DNA of 64,000 nt from JACVRW01 sp963826165 (GCA_963826165.1 CAWGWC010000007.1:434001-498000); one strand, 5' to 3'; shown: positions 17,770 through 26,526, counted from the first letter of the stretch. The notes: generated by a model from the letters alone, not told the origin. Translations and numbers: made by a program.

Positions 17770-18117
17770 ATGACCGCGACCACCGACCCGCCCAGCCTCG
17801 CCGAGACCTACTTCAGCTCGTGGAAGGCCGGCGACTTCGACACCCTGCGATCCGTGCTGGCCGACAACGCGACGTTCCGCGGCCCACTCGGCAGCGCCGA
17901 CGACGGCGACGGCTGCGTCCACGGCCTGCGCATGATGTCTGAGATCGTGACCGACATCGTGGTGCGCAAGCGCTTCGTGGACGGACCCGACGTGCTCACC
18001 TGGTTCGACCTGCACACCACAGAGGCGCCACCCTTCCCGGTGGCCAACTGGAGCCACGTGGAGGACGGAAAGATCGCCAGGATCCAGGTGACCTTCGACG
18101 CGCGGGCGCTCGCCTAG
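17770..18117 (+). CDS. SnoaL/NTF2-like protein
   Basis: 115 residues from ATG 17770, placed by a GAGGG site 5 bases upstream. The earlier in-frame start lies deep in the preceding gene. The sequence shows the alpha+beta cone pattern (AETYFSSWKAGDFDTLRSVLADNATFRGPLG, shortened here to its first part; then strands ending IARIQVTFDARALA). Proteins of this fold bind or isomerise small molecules. It probably forms an operon with the AhpD-like gene. Confidence 0.75.
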   Translation: MTATTDPPSLAETYFSSWKAGDFDTLRSVLADNATFRGPLGSADDGDGCVHGLRMMSEIVTDIVVRKRFVDGPDVLTWFDLHTTEAPPFPVANWSHVEDGKIARIQVTFDARALA

Positions 18118-18165
18118 CGAGAGTCCGGGCCGGCAGCGATACGCAGTCGCCCCCCCTAGTGGGGC

Positions 18166-18171
18166 TACGCT
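18166..18171 (+). promoter_or_regulatory. -10 element TACGCT for the secreted protein gene
   Basis: Lies 6 bases before GTG 18178. Confidence 0.5.
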
Positions 18172-18177
18172 TCACCC

Positions 18178-18648
18178 GTGGTCGGCGCACGTGGCCTGTC
18201 GCTCTCGGCGCTGGCGGTCGTCGCCGCCGGCACCGCCGCGGTGGCGGCCGGACCAGCCCGGCCGGTGGCGAGCGAACGCCAGGCGGTGGAACGCACCGTG
18301 CGGGCCGCCGTGTACGCCGCCGTGAGGCACGGCAATCCCCGTCGGGCGTGCCGGTTCGCGACCGCCCGTGGCCGGCAGCGCCTGCTCGACGGGTTCAACT
18401 CGTCGTCACGCCCCGACTATCCCGACTGCCCGGCGATCATCGCGGCTGAGGTCAGGGCGTACCCGTACACGGTCCGCAACCTGCGCCGAGGCCTCGTGGT
18501 CTCGAACATCCGCGTCAACGGTGACCGCGCCAGGGTGCGGGTGGCCGAGGGAACCGAGCGCTTCGCGGGCGACGGCACGCTCAGCCTCGTCAAGGTCGAC
18601 GGGCGCTGGCGACTCGACAACAGCAGCCTCATTCCCTACGGCAACTGA
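18178..18648 (+). CDS. Secreted hypothetical protein, NTF2-like
   Basis: 156 residues. The N-terminus has a short basic start and hydrophobic stretch (ALAVVAAGTAAVAAGPA) suggesting export. The mature part begins with AVERTVRAAVYAAVRHGNPRRACRF-like helices and ends in strands (VRVAEGTERF; SLVKVDGRWRLDNSS), the pattern of DUF4878-type NTF2-like domains in actinobacterial exported proteins. Two cysteines could form a disulfide. Ligand and role are unknown. Confidence 0.65.
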   Translation: MVGARGLSLSALAVVAAGTAAVAAGPARPVASERQAVERTVRAAVYAAVRHGNPRRACRFATARGRQRLLDGFNSSSRPDYPDCPAIIAAEVRAYPYTVRNLRRGLVVSNIRVNGDRARVRVAEGTERFAGDGTLSLVKVDGRWRLDNSSLIPYGN

Positions 18649-18672
18649 CCGAGGGGGGCGCCGGACCGCAAG

Positions 18673-18678
18673 TACACT
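18673..18678 (+). promoter_or_regulatory. -10 element TACACT for the cNMP-flavoprotein gene
   Basis: Lies 6 bases before GTG 18685. Confidence 0.5.
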
Positions 18679-18684
18679 TCTGCG

Positions 18685-20307
18685 GTGGCGCGCCCCTTCA
18701 GCCCCGTCCTGTCAGATGCTCAGCTTGCGGTCCTCGCTGAGCACGGCGAGGAGCGCACCGCCGAGGTCGGCGACGTCCTCTTCAGGGTCGGCGACAAGCG
18801 CTATCCGTTCATGGCCATCCTCGAAGGGGAGGCGGCCATTCAGGACGCGTCCGGAGCGGAGGTCGTGCGTCACGGAGCGTCCGGATTCGTGGGCGAGATG
18901 AACCTGCTGTCGGGGCAGACGGTGTTCCTCAACGCGGTGGTCACGAAGCCCATGCGCTACATCGCCGTCGATCGCGACGTCCTGAAACCGCTGCTGTTCG
19001 AAAATGCATCGCTCGCCGATCTGCTGCTGTCGACCTTCATGAGCCGGCGCGAGCTGCTGCAGCAGCGTCAGGGCGTGGGTGTGGAGATCGTCGGCCCGGC
19101 TTCCTCGGCGCAGACGCGAGGGATGGTGGAGTGGGCCCGGCGCAACCGGCTGCCGCACAACTGGCGCGACCCCGAGCACTCGGACGATCCCGAAATCTCC
19201 GCTCTGGTCGACGGACTCGAGCCCGATCAGCTGCCGCTGGTGCGCCTTCCGGGCGGGGACGATCTGCTCAATCCCTCCAACGGAGAGCTCTCGCGGGCGC
19301 TCGGAATCGGCCTGGAGCTCCAGCCGCGCGAAGAGGTCGATCTCCTCGTCATCGGAGGCGGGCCCGCGGGACTCGGCGCCGCGGTGTACGGCGCCTCCGA
19401 GGGCCTCGACACGCTCGTGGTGGAGAGCACCGCGCTCGGCGGCCAGGCCGGCGCGTCACGACGGATCGAGAACTATCTCGGCTTCCCGGCCGGCATCACC
19501 GGCAACGAGCTCACCAGCCGAGCCGTCACGCAGGCGCGCAAGTTCAACTCGCGGACCGCCACGCCGTACCGCGCCCTCGCGCTCGAGCCCGGCACCGAGC
19601 GTCACGTGGTGAAGCTCGAGAGCGACCGCGAGGTCTCGGCCCGCGCCGTGGTCCTGGCCACCGGCGCCGAATACCGCCGGCTGCCGGTGGCGGGACTCGA
19701 GGAGTACGAGGGCCTCAGCATCTTCTATGCCGCCGGGCCGCCCGAGGCGCAGCGCTGCAGCGCCACCCGAGTGGGAGTGGTGGGTGGCGGCAACTCCGCC
19801 GGCCAGGCCGCTGTGTGGCTGGCCCGTGGCGGAGCGCTCGTGACCTTGCTCCACCGCCGGAGCGACATACGCGAAACGATGTCCGACTACCTGATCGGCG
19901 AGCTCGATCGGCACGGCGTGTCGGTGCGCGACCGCAGCGAGGTCGCCGAGCTGCACGGTTCCGGCGGAGAGCTCGAGGCGGTCACGCTGGCCGACGGCGA
20001 ACGCGTGCCTCTCGGCTTCCTCTTTCTGTTCCTGGGTGCGGCGCCGTGCACGGACTGGCTGGGCGACACGGTCGCGCGCGACGGCCACGGCTTCATTCTC
20101 ACGGGATCCGACGCGGGCGCAGAGGGATTGCTCGAGACGAATGTCCCTGGCATCTACGCCGCGGGCGACGTGCGCTCCGGATCGGTCAAGCGCTGCGCCA
20201 CGGCGGTCGGCGAAGGCGCGATGGTGGTGCGCTTCGTGCACGAGCGCATCGCGGGCGCTTCGGAGGCGCCGCCGGTTCCCGCCTACGCGCCCTCGCTACA
20301 CGACTGA
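18685..20307 (+). CDS. Cyclic-nucleotide-binding-domain thioredoxin-reductase-like flavoprotein
   Basis: 540 residues. Residues ~10-125 form a cNMP-binding beta-barrel (FVGEMNLLSGQ is the cassette region, without the classic RxA arginine block). A ~70-residue spacer follows, then a complete two-dinucleotide-domain TrxR-like module: FAD motif VIGGGPAGLGAA, NADPH motif GVVGGGNSAGQA and C-terminal FAD motif GIYAAGDVRSG. The CxxC that reduces thioredoxin is absent from its usual place (YAAGPPEAQRC). It probably passes electrons to something else or acts as a sensor. Such fusions occur widely in Actinobacteria. Confidence 0.85.
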   Translation: MARPFSPVLSDAQLAVLAEHGEERTAEVGDVLFRVGDKRYPFMAILEGEAAIQDASGAEVVRHGASGFVGEMNLLSGQTVFLNAVVTKPMRYIAVDRDVLKPLLFENASLADLLLSTFMSRRELLQQRQGVGVEIVGPASSAQTRGMVEWARRNRLPHNWRDPEHSDDPEISALVDGLEPDQLPLVRLPGGDDLLNPSNGELSRALGIGLELQPREEVDLLVIGGGPAGLGAAVYGASEGLDTLVVESTALGGQAGASRRIENYLGFPAGITGNELTSRAVTQARKFNSRTATPYRALALEPGTERHVVKLESDREVSARAVVLATGAEYRRLPVAGLEEYEGLSIFYAAGPPEAQRCSATRVGVVGGGNSAGQAAVWLARGGALVTLLHRRSDIRETMSDYLIGELDRHGVSVRDRSEVAELHGSGGELEAVTLADGERVPLGFLFLFLGAAPCTDWLGDTVARDGHGFILTGSDAGAEGLLETNVPGIYAAGDVRSGSVKRCATAVGEGAMVVRFVHERIAGASEAPPVPAYAPSLHD

Positions 20308-20553
20308 TCCCGGCCGCCTCTCGCTGACCACCTCCAGATCGACCACGCGCAGGTGCTTGACCTCGAGATCGTCGATCACCAGTCGAGCGATGGCCCCGCG
20401 CCCGATCGACAGTCGCCCGATGGCCAGCGCACCGATGGCCACCGCGCCGAGCGCCGTGGCTCCGACGGCCAGTGCGGCGACGGCCGTCGGTGCGCGCAGC
20501 GACGGACCGTGCGCCTCCACGGCGGGTGCCCTTCGTTCTGTGTTTCTGAGCAT
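20296..20553 (-). CDS. Small repeat protein with AIGxLxIG pentapeptide-like turns
   Basis: 85 residues from ATG 20553, with AAAGGA 5 bases upstream. After a charged ~18-residue start, the chain consists of short repeats (ALAVGATALGAVAIGALAIG, then RLSIGRGAIARLVI), a periodicity that suggests a small beta-solenoid resembling bactofilin-like strands. There is no signal peptide. It is divergent from the reductase gene at 20658 and overlaps the flavoprotein 3' end by 12 bases. The function is unknown, but the clear ribosome site and repeat regularity favour a real gene. Confidence 0.65.
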   Translation of the reverse strand: MLRNTERRAPAVEAHGPSLRAPTAVAALAVGATALGAVAIGALAIGRLSIGRGAIARLVIDDLEVKHLRVVDLEVVSERRPGSVV

Positions 20554-20657
20554 CGTGTCCTTTCTGCGTTCTGGACTGGTCGAAGTGCGCTGTCGATTGT
20601 CCGCGTGCCCATTCGACGTCCGGGTAGAACCATCCGAACCACGAAGAGGAGACCGAA

Positions 20658-21206
20658 ATGGGAGCCATCCACGTGCACGAGTTCATGAGCCTCGACGGCG
20701 TGATCGACGCGCCGACGTGGACGTTCGACTACGGCTTCGATCCGAAGATGGGAGAGGCCATCGGCGCAGTCACCGAGCGTTGTAATGGGATCCTGCTCGG
20801 CCGCACGACCTACCAGATGTTCGAGCCGGCGTGGTCGACCCGGACGGTGGAGGACGATCCGGGAGCTCCGTTCTTCAACGACACCACCAAGTACGTCGTG
20901 TCCGCGACGCTCACCGAGGCAACCTGGAGAAACTCGCAGATCGTCGGGCCCTACGACCCCGACGCAATCCGCAGCCTCAAGAGCGAGGTCGACGGCGACC
21001 TCTACGTGAGCGGCAGCGGCACGCTGGTCCGAGCAATGCTCGCGGACGGCCTGGTCGACGAGCTGCATCTGATCGTCTTCCCGCTCACCCTGGGATCCGG
21101 TCCTCGGCTCTTTCCCGACGGAGCCGCGCCCGGCAAGCACTCGCTCGCCGCATGCGAGTCGTACGAGAACGGTGTCGTCTACCTGGCCTACCGGCCCGCC
21201 GCGTGA
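20658..21206 (+). CDS. Dihydrofolate reductase/RibD C-terminal family protein
   Basis: 182 residues from an ATG after GAGGAGA. Family features include HEFMSLDGVIDAP at the start, ILLGRTTYQMF near 40-50, DLYVSGSGTLVRAMLADGLVDE, where NADPH binds, and a final strand. The proteins resemble bacterial YyaP/YwjB rather than folate-pathway DHFR. The reaction is unproven; an NADPH-dependent reductase role is likely. Confidence 0.88.
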   Translation: MGAIHVHEFMSLDGVIDAPTWTFDYGFDPKMGEAIGAVTERCNGILLGRTTYQMFEPAWSTRTVEDDPGAPFFNDTTKYVVSATLTEATWRNSQIVGPYDPDAIRSLKSEVDGDLYVSGSGTLVRAMLADGLVDELHLIVFPLTLGSGPRLFPDGAAPGKHSLAACESYENGVVYLAYRPAA

Positions 21207-21251
21207 CGCCGGAGGACGGCGAGGAGGTTCCGGCCGCAGAGGACGGCGTTC

Positions 21252-21476
21252 TCAGGACGCGTCAGAGGCGTCCTGCTTGGGCGGCGGCTCGATGTGGTCC
21301 CCTGAACTCTCGCCCTCAGCCTCGATCTCGTCTCGCTGAGCATCGTCGGGGTCACCCGACTTCAGCTTGTCGAGGTCGCCCTCGACGTCCTCCTCGCGAC
21401 CCTCTTTGTAGGCATGCAGCGGGGTCGCCGGGAGGGTCTCCTCATCGGCCTGGTTGTGCTCGTTCTCGTCGGGCAT
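21252..21476 (-). CDS. Small acidic disordered protein
   Basis: 74 residues, very rich in Asp/Glu with Pro and Ser, and lacking regular hydrophobics (EGREEDVEGDLDKLKSGDPD). GAGGTG lies 4 bases before the ATG, which supports translation. No domain is recognisable. Small acidic proteins of this kind are often stress-linked in Actinobacteria; that is only an analogy here. Confidence 0.55.
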   Translation of the reverse strand: MPDENEHNQADEETLPATPLHAYKEGREEDVEGDLDKLKSGDPDDAQRDEIEAEGESSGDHIEPPPKQDASDAS

Positions 21477-21585
21477 CGGTCACCTCGTTCGCCGTGTCGC
21501 CCCGCTCGGGGCGCTGCATTGTGTCTACCCCGGTTGGCCGAGGCCAACCAGCGCCGAGGTCAACAGCGGAACACGGTGAGCCTCG

Positions 21586-22059
21586 CTACCGCGTCGGTGC
21601 GAGGGCCACGGCGAGGATCGCCGCCGGATTGCCCGGCTCCCAGTCGGGAAACGGATCGATGGTGTCGATCTGGATGAACCCGCAAGAGAGCCAGAAGGCA
21701 CGCGTCGCGTCGTAGGGGGCGTAGTCGGCGGACGGATCGAGCGTCTTGACCTCGACGATCTGCACCCCGTCAGCGCCCAGTTCGTCCAGGACGTCGTTGA
21801 TGAGCCGGCTCCCGAGGCCTGCTGCCCGGCGATCGTCGGCGACCGCGGCCCACAGGATCTCGGCCGCGCGCGTGCCGCGGCGCTGCACGATGGCGAAGCC
21901 GACAACGCCACCTTGGTCGTCGATGACCCAGCCACCATGGTCGCGCAGGTCGCTGCGCACCTTGTCGGGCACGTCGTCGGTGAAGAAGTCCGGCAGCCCG
22001 ACGACGATCTCCACGCACGCCGCGGCATCCTCCGCAGTGGCGGTCCGAACCGACGCCAT
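21586..22059 (-). CDS. GNAT family N-acetyltransferase
   Basis: 157 residues. The GNAT fold is visible: N-terminal VRTATAEDAAACVEIV, a central strand GGVVGFAIVQRRG, the acetyl-CoA loop AAGLGSRLINDVLDEL and the final strand-helix with FWLSCGFIQIDT. The usual R/QxxGxG/A motif appears as RRAAGLG. The substrate is unknown. It lies 33 bases from the multicopper oxidase gene on the same strand. Confidence 0.87.
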   Translation of the reverse strand: MASVRTATAEDAAACVEIVVGLPDFFTDDVPDKVRSDLRDHGGWVIDDQGGVVGFAIVQRRGTRAAEILWAAVADDRRAAGLGSRLINDVLDELGADGVQIVEVKTLDPSADYAPYDATRAFWLSCGFIQIDTIDPFPDWEPGNPAAILAVALAPTR

Positions 22060-22092
22060 CGCTGTTCAGCGACTCCGAATGACCGTCTGGTC

Positions 22093-23697
22093 CTAGCTTG
22101 GGTCCGCGGCGGGGGCCACTTCGAAGCTGAACATCATCCCGCTCTCGGTGTGCTCGGCGATGTGGCAGTGAGCCATCCACAGCCCCGGGTTGGTGACGTC
22201 AAGCAGGATGTCGATCGTCTGATCGGCGCGGAGGAGAACGGTGTCTTTCCAGACCAGGTTCTCCTCGGGCTCGCCATCGCGGCTGAGCACCAGAAAGCGC
22301 CCGGCGCCATGAATGTGGAACGGGTGGTGCATGGGATGGTCCTGATCCATCTCGTTGGCCAGGCGGATCTTGATCCGGTCGCCCACGCGGAAGGCCCAGG
22401 TTATGCCGGCGTTCTCGGCCCCGGTCTCCTTGTCGATCAGCTGCCAGATCATGTTGCTCGTGTTGGTCTGACGGTTGATCTCCGGCATCAGGTCTTCCCA
22501 TTCGAGCCCATCAGCGTGGTCATGAGCGTGCTCGCCCGAGCCGGCGCCCGGAACCTTGTCGGCAGGCACCAGCTTCATCCCGCACTTCGGGCAAGTCGAC
22601 GCTTCGCTGTCGGTCACTTCGGGATGCATCGGGCAGGCATACGAGGACGCCTCCTCTGCCTCACCGCCATAGAGGATCGGCATCTGGGAGACGAAGGCCA
22701 GGGTCTTGTCGGGGTCACGTTCCAGGTCCGCATGGATGCGCTCGCGCTCGGCGGAGAGCTCGGGATCAACCCGCAGCTCGTTGAAGGCTGCAGCCGCCTC
22801 GCCGGTCGCTTCGCCGGAGACGGTGATCCGCCCGAGCTCGTAGGTGTGGTCGGGGGTCCGGTTCTCGAGAGTGACCTCACCGGGCTCGTGAAAGAGGACA
22901 TCCACGATTGCGCGCTCGGAGGGAGAGAGCAGGATCTCGTCGACGAACTCCTCGCGCTCGACCCGACCGCTGTCGCCACCCACCAGCTTCATCCGTGCGC
23001 CGCTGATGCCGAAGTTGAAGATCCGGGTGTTGGCCGTGTCGACCAAGTGCAGGCGGACGACCTCGCCGACCTTGGCCTCAGCGCGGTAGTCGGTCTCGCC
23101 GTTGGTCAGCATCACGTTGCCGAAACGGCCCATGGCCGTGAAGGTCGGCCCTGAACGCTCGAACGGCGCGATCTGGCCGTCCTCGATCAGGATGTCATCC
23201 AGGGTGATCGCCAGCTGGCGGTCAATCGGCGGCCAGTAGTTCGGGTCCTCGGGCTCGACGATGATGCCCGCATAGAGGCCCATCTCCTGGGCGAAGTCCT
23301 CGCGGATGTGCGGGTGGTACCAGTAGAAGCCCGGGTCCGGAAACTGAAGCCGGTAGGTGAACCTACCGCCGTACGCGATCGGCGCCTGAGTCTCCTCTGG
23401 GACGCCGTCGAAGCGGTTCTCCAGCCTGAGCCCATGCCAGTGCAGCGTCGCCTCGACGTCGCCGAGATTGGTGGCCTCGATCGTCACCTCGCTGTTCTGG
23501 TCGACGTGGAGCGTCGGACCGGGAATCGAGCCGTTGTAGCCGAGCATCCGCACCTCGGCGTCGTTGATCCTCTTCCGCACTGGCTTGATCTCGATCCCGT
23601 GGGTCTCGTCGTGACGGAGACGAATGACCTCGGGGCGCTCGGCCTCATCCAGACCTTCGACGTCGGTGCTGAAGTTGACTTCGTGGCTGGTGTGCAT
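22093..23697 (-). CDS. Multicopper oxidase with inserted heavy-metal-binding motif
   Basis: 534 residues, ATG preceded by GAGGAGGGG. All copper motifs are present: HWHG at 86-89, HPH at 128-130, HPFHIHG at 458-464, and HCHIAEH at 510-516 with type-1 Cys511 and an axial Met near 521. Between cupredoxin domains 2 and 3, residues 353-376 form YACPMHPE...CPKCGMKL, a heavy-metal-binding motif usually found in copper ATPases and efflux proteins, followed by a His-rich loop (EHAHDHAD). No signal peptide is visible, so the enzyme may be cytoplasmic. It probably oxidises Cu(I) or phenolic/metal substrates. Confidence 0.92.
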   Translation of the reverse strand: MHTSHEVNFSTDVEGLDEAERPEVIRLRHDETHGIEIKPVRKRINDAEVRMLGYNGSIPGPTLHVDQNSEVTIEATNLGDVEATLHWHGLRLENRFDGVPEETQAPIAYGGRFTYRLQFPDPGFYWYHPHIREDFAQEMGLYAGIIVEPEDPNYWPPIDRQLAITLDDILIEDGQIAPFERSGPTFTAMGRFGNVMLTNGETDYRAEAKVGEVVRLHLVDTANTRIFNFGISGARMKLVGGDSGRVEREEFVDEILLSPSERAIVDVLFHEPGEVTLENRTPDHTYELGRITVSGEATGEAAAAFNELRVDPELSAERERIHADLERDPDKTLAFVSQMPILYGGEAEEASSYACPMHPEVTDSEASTCPKCGMKLVPADKVPGAGSGEHAHDHADGLEWEDLMPEINRQTNTSNMIWQLIDKETGAENAGITWAFRVGDRIKIRLANEMDQDHPMHHPFHIHGAGRFLVLSRDGEPEENLVWKDTVLLRADQTIDILLDVTNPGLWMAHCHIAEHTESGMMFSFEVAPAADPS

Positions 23698-23709
23698 CTG
23701 TTCCCCTCC

Positions 23710-24795
23710 TCAGATCAGGGCCGGTGCTTGCTTTGCCGTCTCGATCTGGTCGGCCAGGTAAGCGGCGTCGTCTCCCACCCAACCGATCAGTGCCGATGTC
23801 CGCGTGTATTGCCAGGTCATCCCAAGCAGATACAGGCCTTCTGCCGCGGTCACGCCGCGGACGTGCTGGACCTGGCCTCGCTCATCCTTGACCTCTGGGA
23901 GGTCAATCCATGAGTGGTCGATCCGAAAGCCTGTGGCCCAGACGATGCCGTCGTAGTCGGCCGACTCGCCGTCCTCGAAAGTGATCGTTCGGCCACCGGC
24001 GCCAGTGACTCGCGGGCGGACGCCGACCCCACGCCCGCGCAGCTCACGCAGGCCGCCACCGATGACCACGTCGCGTTGGGACAACCGCTGGCCGAGCCGT
24101 GACGACACAGGCACCCGGGCCAGTCTGGTCGCGGTCAGCCACCACCAGATGTCGCGGCCCAGCGGCCGCTGCGGCAACGCTGGCAGCTTCTCGCCGACGG
24201 CGATGTCGACCTGACGCGAATCGCAGAGCTCGAGCGCGATCTGCTGGCCGGAGTTGGCCCCGCCCACGACCAGAATCCGACCATCGGGCAGGTCCTGGGG
24301 GCCATGGTAGGAGGCGCTGTGAAGCTGGGTCAGCTCCGGGTCGAGCTCGTTGGCCGTCCGGGGCGTGAATGGGACCTGGAACGGTCCGGTGGCAACCACA
24401 ACCTGGTCCGCTCGAATGGGGCCGGTGGTGGTCTCGGCGAGATATCCGCCGTCGCCAGCTCGGCTGAGGCGGGTCACGGTCGTGCCCAGGCGGACCGGGA
24501 GCTCGAACTTCTCGACGTAGGCCTGAAGGAAGTCGGCGACGTCGTCCTTGGTCGGATAGCTGTCGCGGCCGGCGGGAAACGCCATCCCCGGGAGGTTGTT
24601 GTACTGGCCCGCGGTGAACAGCTTCAGCGACTGCCAGCGCGACCGCCACATGTGACCGACCTCGGGACTTGCGTCCGCGATCACAAACGCGAGTCCGCGC
24701 TGGGCCAGGTGATGGCCCATGGCCAGCCCGGCCTGACCCCCGCCAATGACGAGGACTTCGAGCCCCTCGCCGGCGATCGAGCTGCCGTTTGCCAC
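23710..24795 (-). CDS. Flavin-containing monooxygenase-like NAD(P)/FAD protein
   Basis: 361 residues from GTG 24795. The FAD motif is VLVIGGGQAGLAMG (residues 14-27), followed by MWRSRWQSLKLF and a second nucleotide motif VVGGANSGQQIA. ATGFRID resembles the C-terminal FMO/CzcO signature. It is likely an NADPH-dependent oxygenase or metal-resistance-linked reductase. It lies 12 bases upstream of the multicopper oxidase gene on the same strand, so the two are probably one transcript. TAGATT lies 6 bases before the start. Confidence 0.87.
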   Translation of the reverse strand: MANGSSIAGEGLEVLVIGGGQAGLAMGHHLAQRGLAFVIADASPEVGHMWRSRWQSLKLFTAGQYNNLPGMAFPAGRDSYPTKDDVADFLQAYVEKFELPVRLGTTVTRLSRAGDGGYLAETTTGPIRADQVVVATGPFQVPFTPRTANELDPELTQLHSASYHGPQDLPDGRILVVGGANSGQQIALELCDSRQVDIAVGEKLPALPQRPLGRDIWWWLTATRLARVPVSSRLGQRLSQRDVVIGGGLRELRGRGVGVRPRVTGAGGRTITFEDGESADYDGIVWATGFRIDHSWIDLPEVKDERGQVQHVRGVTAAEGLYLLGMTWQYTRTSALIGWVGDDAAYLADQIETAKQAPALI

Positions 24796-24801
24796 GCGAC
24801 G

Positions 24802-24807
24802 AATCTA
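24802..24807 (-). promoter_or_regulatory. -10 element TAGATT for the monooxygenase/oxidase operon
   Basis: Minus-strand TAGATT, 6 bases before GTG 24795. Confidence 0.5.
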
Positions 24808-25004
24808 GCCGACCACAGTCGGTGTCCGCAAAGCGCAGTCGTGCGGTTGTGAGAAGCTCCGCCGGTATCACGCGTCCGTCATCGCGCGCCCGCGGGTAAG
24901 CGGCCATCGAGGCTCCCCACTTCATCCACTTCGCACCGTCGGGCCCGGCGCAGGAGGGGGTTGAGGACAAGCGCTGGTGGGGCCTGGGGGTCATCTGCGT
25001 CGCG

Positions 25005-26438
25005 ATGTTCATCAGCGCGATGGACATGACGATCGTGAATGTCGCGCTGCCGGACATGTCGAACGACCTCGACGCCGGCACCGGCGAGCTGCAATGGGTG
25101 CTCGACGCGTTCCTCGTCTCGCTCGCCGGTCTGTTGCTCGCCGGCAACGGGCTGGCGGACCGCTTCGGGCGCCGGCGGGTGTTCCTGCTGGGGCTCCTCG
25201 GCTTCGCGGTCACGTCTGTGCTGGCGGCGGCCGCCGCTACGGTGGGCGAGCTGATCGTGGCGCGGGTCCTGATGGGCGTGGCCGCGGCCTGCGTGATGCC
25301 TCCAGCGCTGTCGCTGTTGGCCGTGCTCTTCCCGCCTGAGATGCGGTCGAGGGCGGCGGGTGTCTGGTCTGGGGTCGCGGGGCTCGGGCTTGCGCTCGGA
25401 CCGGTCCTGGGCGGTGTGCTGGTCGACGCGGCGGGCTGGCGCTGGGTCTTTCTCGTCAACGTTCCGTTTGTGCTGCTCGCGGTCCCCCTCGGGCTGCGCT
25501 GGCTGCCGGAGTCGCGTCGTCCAGGAGTGCCTCCGCTCGACATCCCGGGTGTGGCTCTCTCCACACTGGCACTGGGCGGCATCGTGTTCACGCTCATCGA
25601 AGGCGTCGACGCCGGATGGACGAGCCCGGCCGTGATCATGGCTGGGATCACAGGCGTAGTCGCCGGCGTCGCGTTCGTGGCCATTGAACTCCGCCGCCGC
25701 CACCCGCTGTTCGATGTGCGCGTGCTCGCACGCCGGCGCGTCGCGGCCGGTGCTCTCGTGATCCTCGCTGCCTACGTCGCGACGCTCGGCATGCTGTTCG
25801 TCCTCCCCCAGTACGTGCAGTACGTCCAGGACGGCTCGGCGTTCGCCTCGGGCCTCGAGGTCGCGCCGTTCGGCCTCGGACTCGGCCTTCTCGCGTCGGT
25901 GAGCGGGCGGCTCGTCGCGCGGTTCGGGTCGGCCGGCGTCCTGCTTGCGGGTCTGCTCACCGCCGCGGCCGGCTTCGTGCCGCTGCTGTTCCTCACGGCC
26001 GACAGCTCGGCCGCGCTCGTGTTGCTCGGCACCGCGCTCGTCGGTTGCGGCATAGGCGCGATGGCCCCGCCCGCGACGACGGTGATCATGAACGACGTGG
26101 GGACAGAGAAGGCGGGCGACGGGGCCGCCGTGAACCAGGTCGCGCGGCAGGTCGGCGGCGCACTCGGTGTGGCGATCGTGGGGAGCGTGTTCGCCGCGGT
26201 CTACGCCGCCGAGATCAGCCAAGACAGCCGCGCGCCCGCGGTCGCGACGGAGTCGATCCAGGAAGCGACGGACGTGGCGAACCGCCTGCATGGCGCGGCA
26301 CGTGCCGACCTTCTGAACGACGCTGTCGCGAGCTTCGACGTGGCGGCCCGGGCGGGCCTTGCCGTCTGCATGACGGTCCTCCTCCTCGGCGCGGTGAGCG
26401 CGGCCGTGGGGCTGAAACGGGCATCCCCGGCCGAGTGA
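25005..26438 (+). CDS. MFS drug exporter, DHA2/EmrB-QacA type
   Basis: 477 residues from the first standard start. The sequence has ~14 hydrophobic segments and the motif-A loop NGLADRFGRRRVF, with motif C-like GLGLALGPVLGG. The ATG falls inside transmembrane helix 1; the same frame continues upstream without a stop to ~24900 and encodes the expected KRWWGLGVICVA helix start, but holds no ATG, GTG or TTG. A strong AGGAGGGGG lies at 24952-24960. The true start is therefore non-standard or has been lost by mutation. It is divergent from the monooxygenase operon. The likely role is proton-driven export of toxic compounds. Confidence 0.85.
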   Translation: MFISAMDMTIVNVALPDMSNDLDAGTGELQWVLDAFLVSLAGLLLAGNGLADRFGRRRVFLLGLLGFAVTSVLAAAAATVGELIVARVLMGVAAACVMPPALSLLAVLFPPEMRSRAAGVWSGVAGLGLALGPVLGGVLVDAAGWRWVFLVNVPFVLLAVPLGLRWLPESRRPGVPPLDIPGVALSTLALGGIVFTLIEGVDAGWTSPAVIMAGITGVVAGVAFVAIELRRRHPLFDVRVLARRRVAAGALVILAAYVATLGMLFVLPQYVQYVQDGSAFASGLEVAPFGLGLGLLASVSGRLVARFGSAGVLLAGLLTAAAGFVPLLFLTADSSAALVLLGTALVGCGIGAMAPPATTVIMNDVGTEKAGDGAAVNQVARQVGGALGVAIVGSVFAAVYAAEISQDSRAPAVATESIQEATDVANRLHGAARADLLNDAVASFDVAARAGLAVCMTVLLLGAVSAAVGLKRASPAE

Positions 26439-26512
26439 CGACGCGCCGGTCCCGCGTGATCGCGAGCTGCGCGGAAGAGGTCCGGTGGCGGAGGGCCGCC
26501 TCGCGGGCCGCG

Positions 26513-26518
26513 TAGGCT
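26513..26518 (+). promoter_or_regulatory. -10 element TAGGCT for the SGNH hydrolase gene
   Basis: Lies 8 bases before GTG 26527. Confidence 0.45.
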
Positions 26519-26526
26519 TACGCGCC

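Noticed and set aside
18150..18164. CCCC-CTAGT-GGGG hairpin after the NTF2-like gene
   Set aside because: Only four base pairs and no T-run; too weak for a terminator call.
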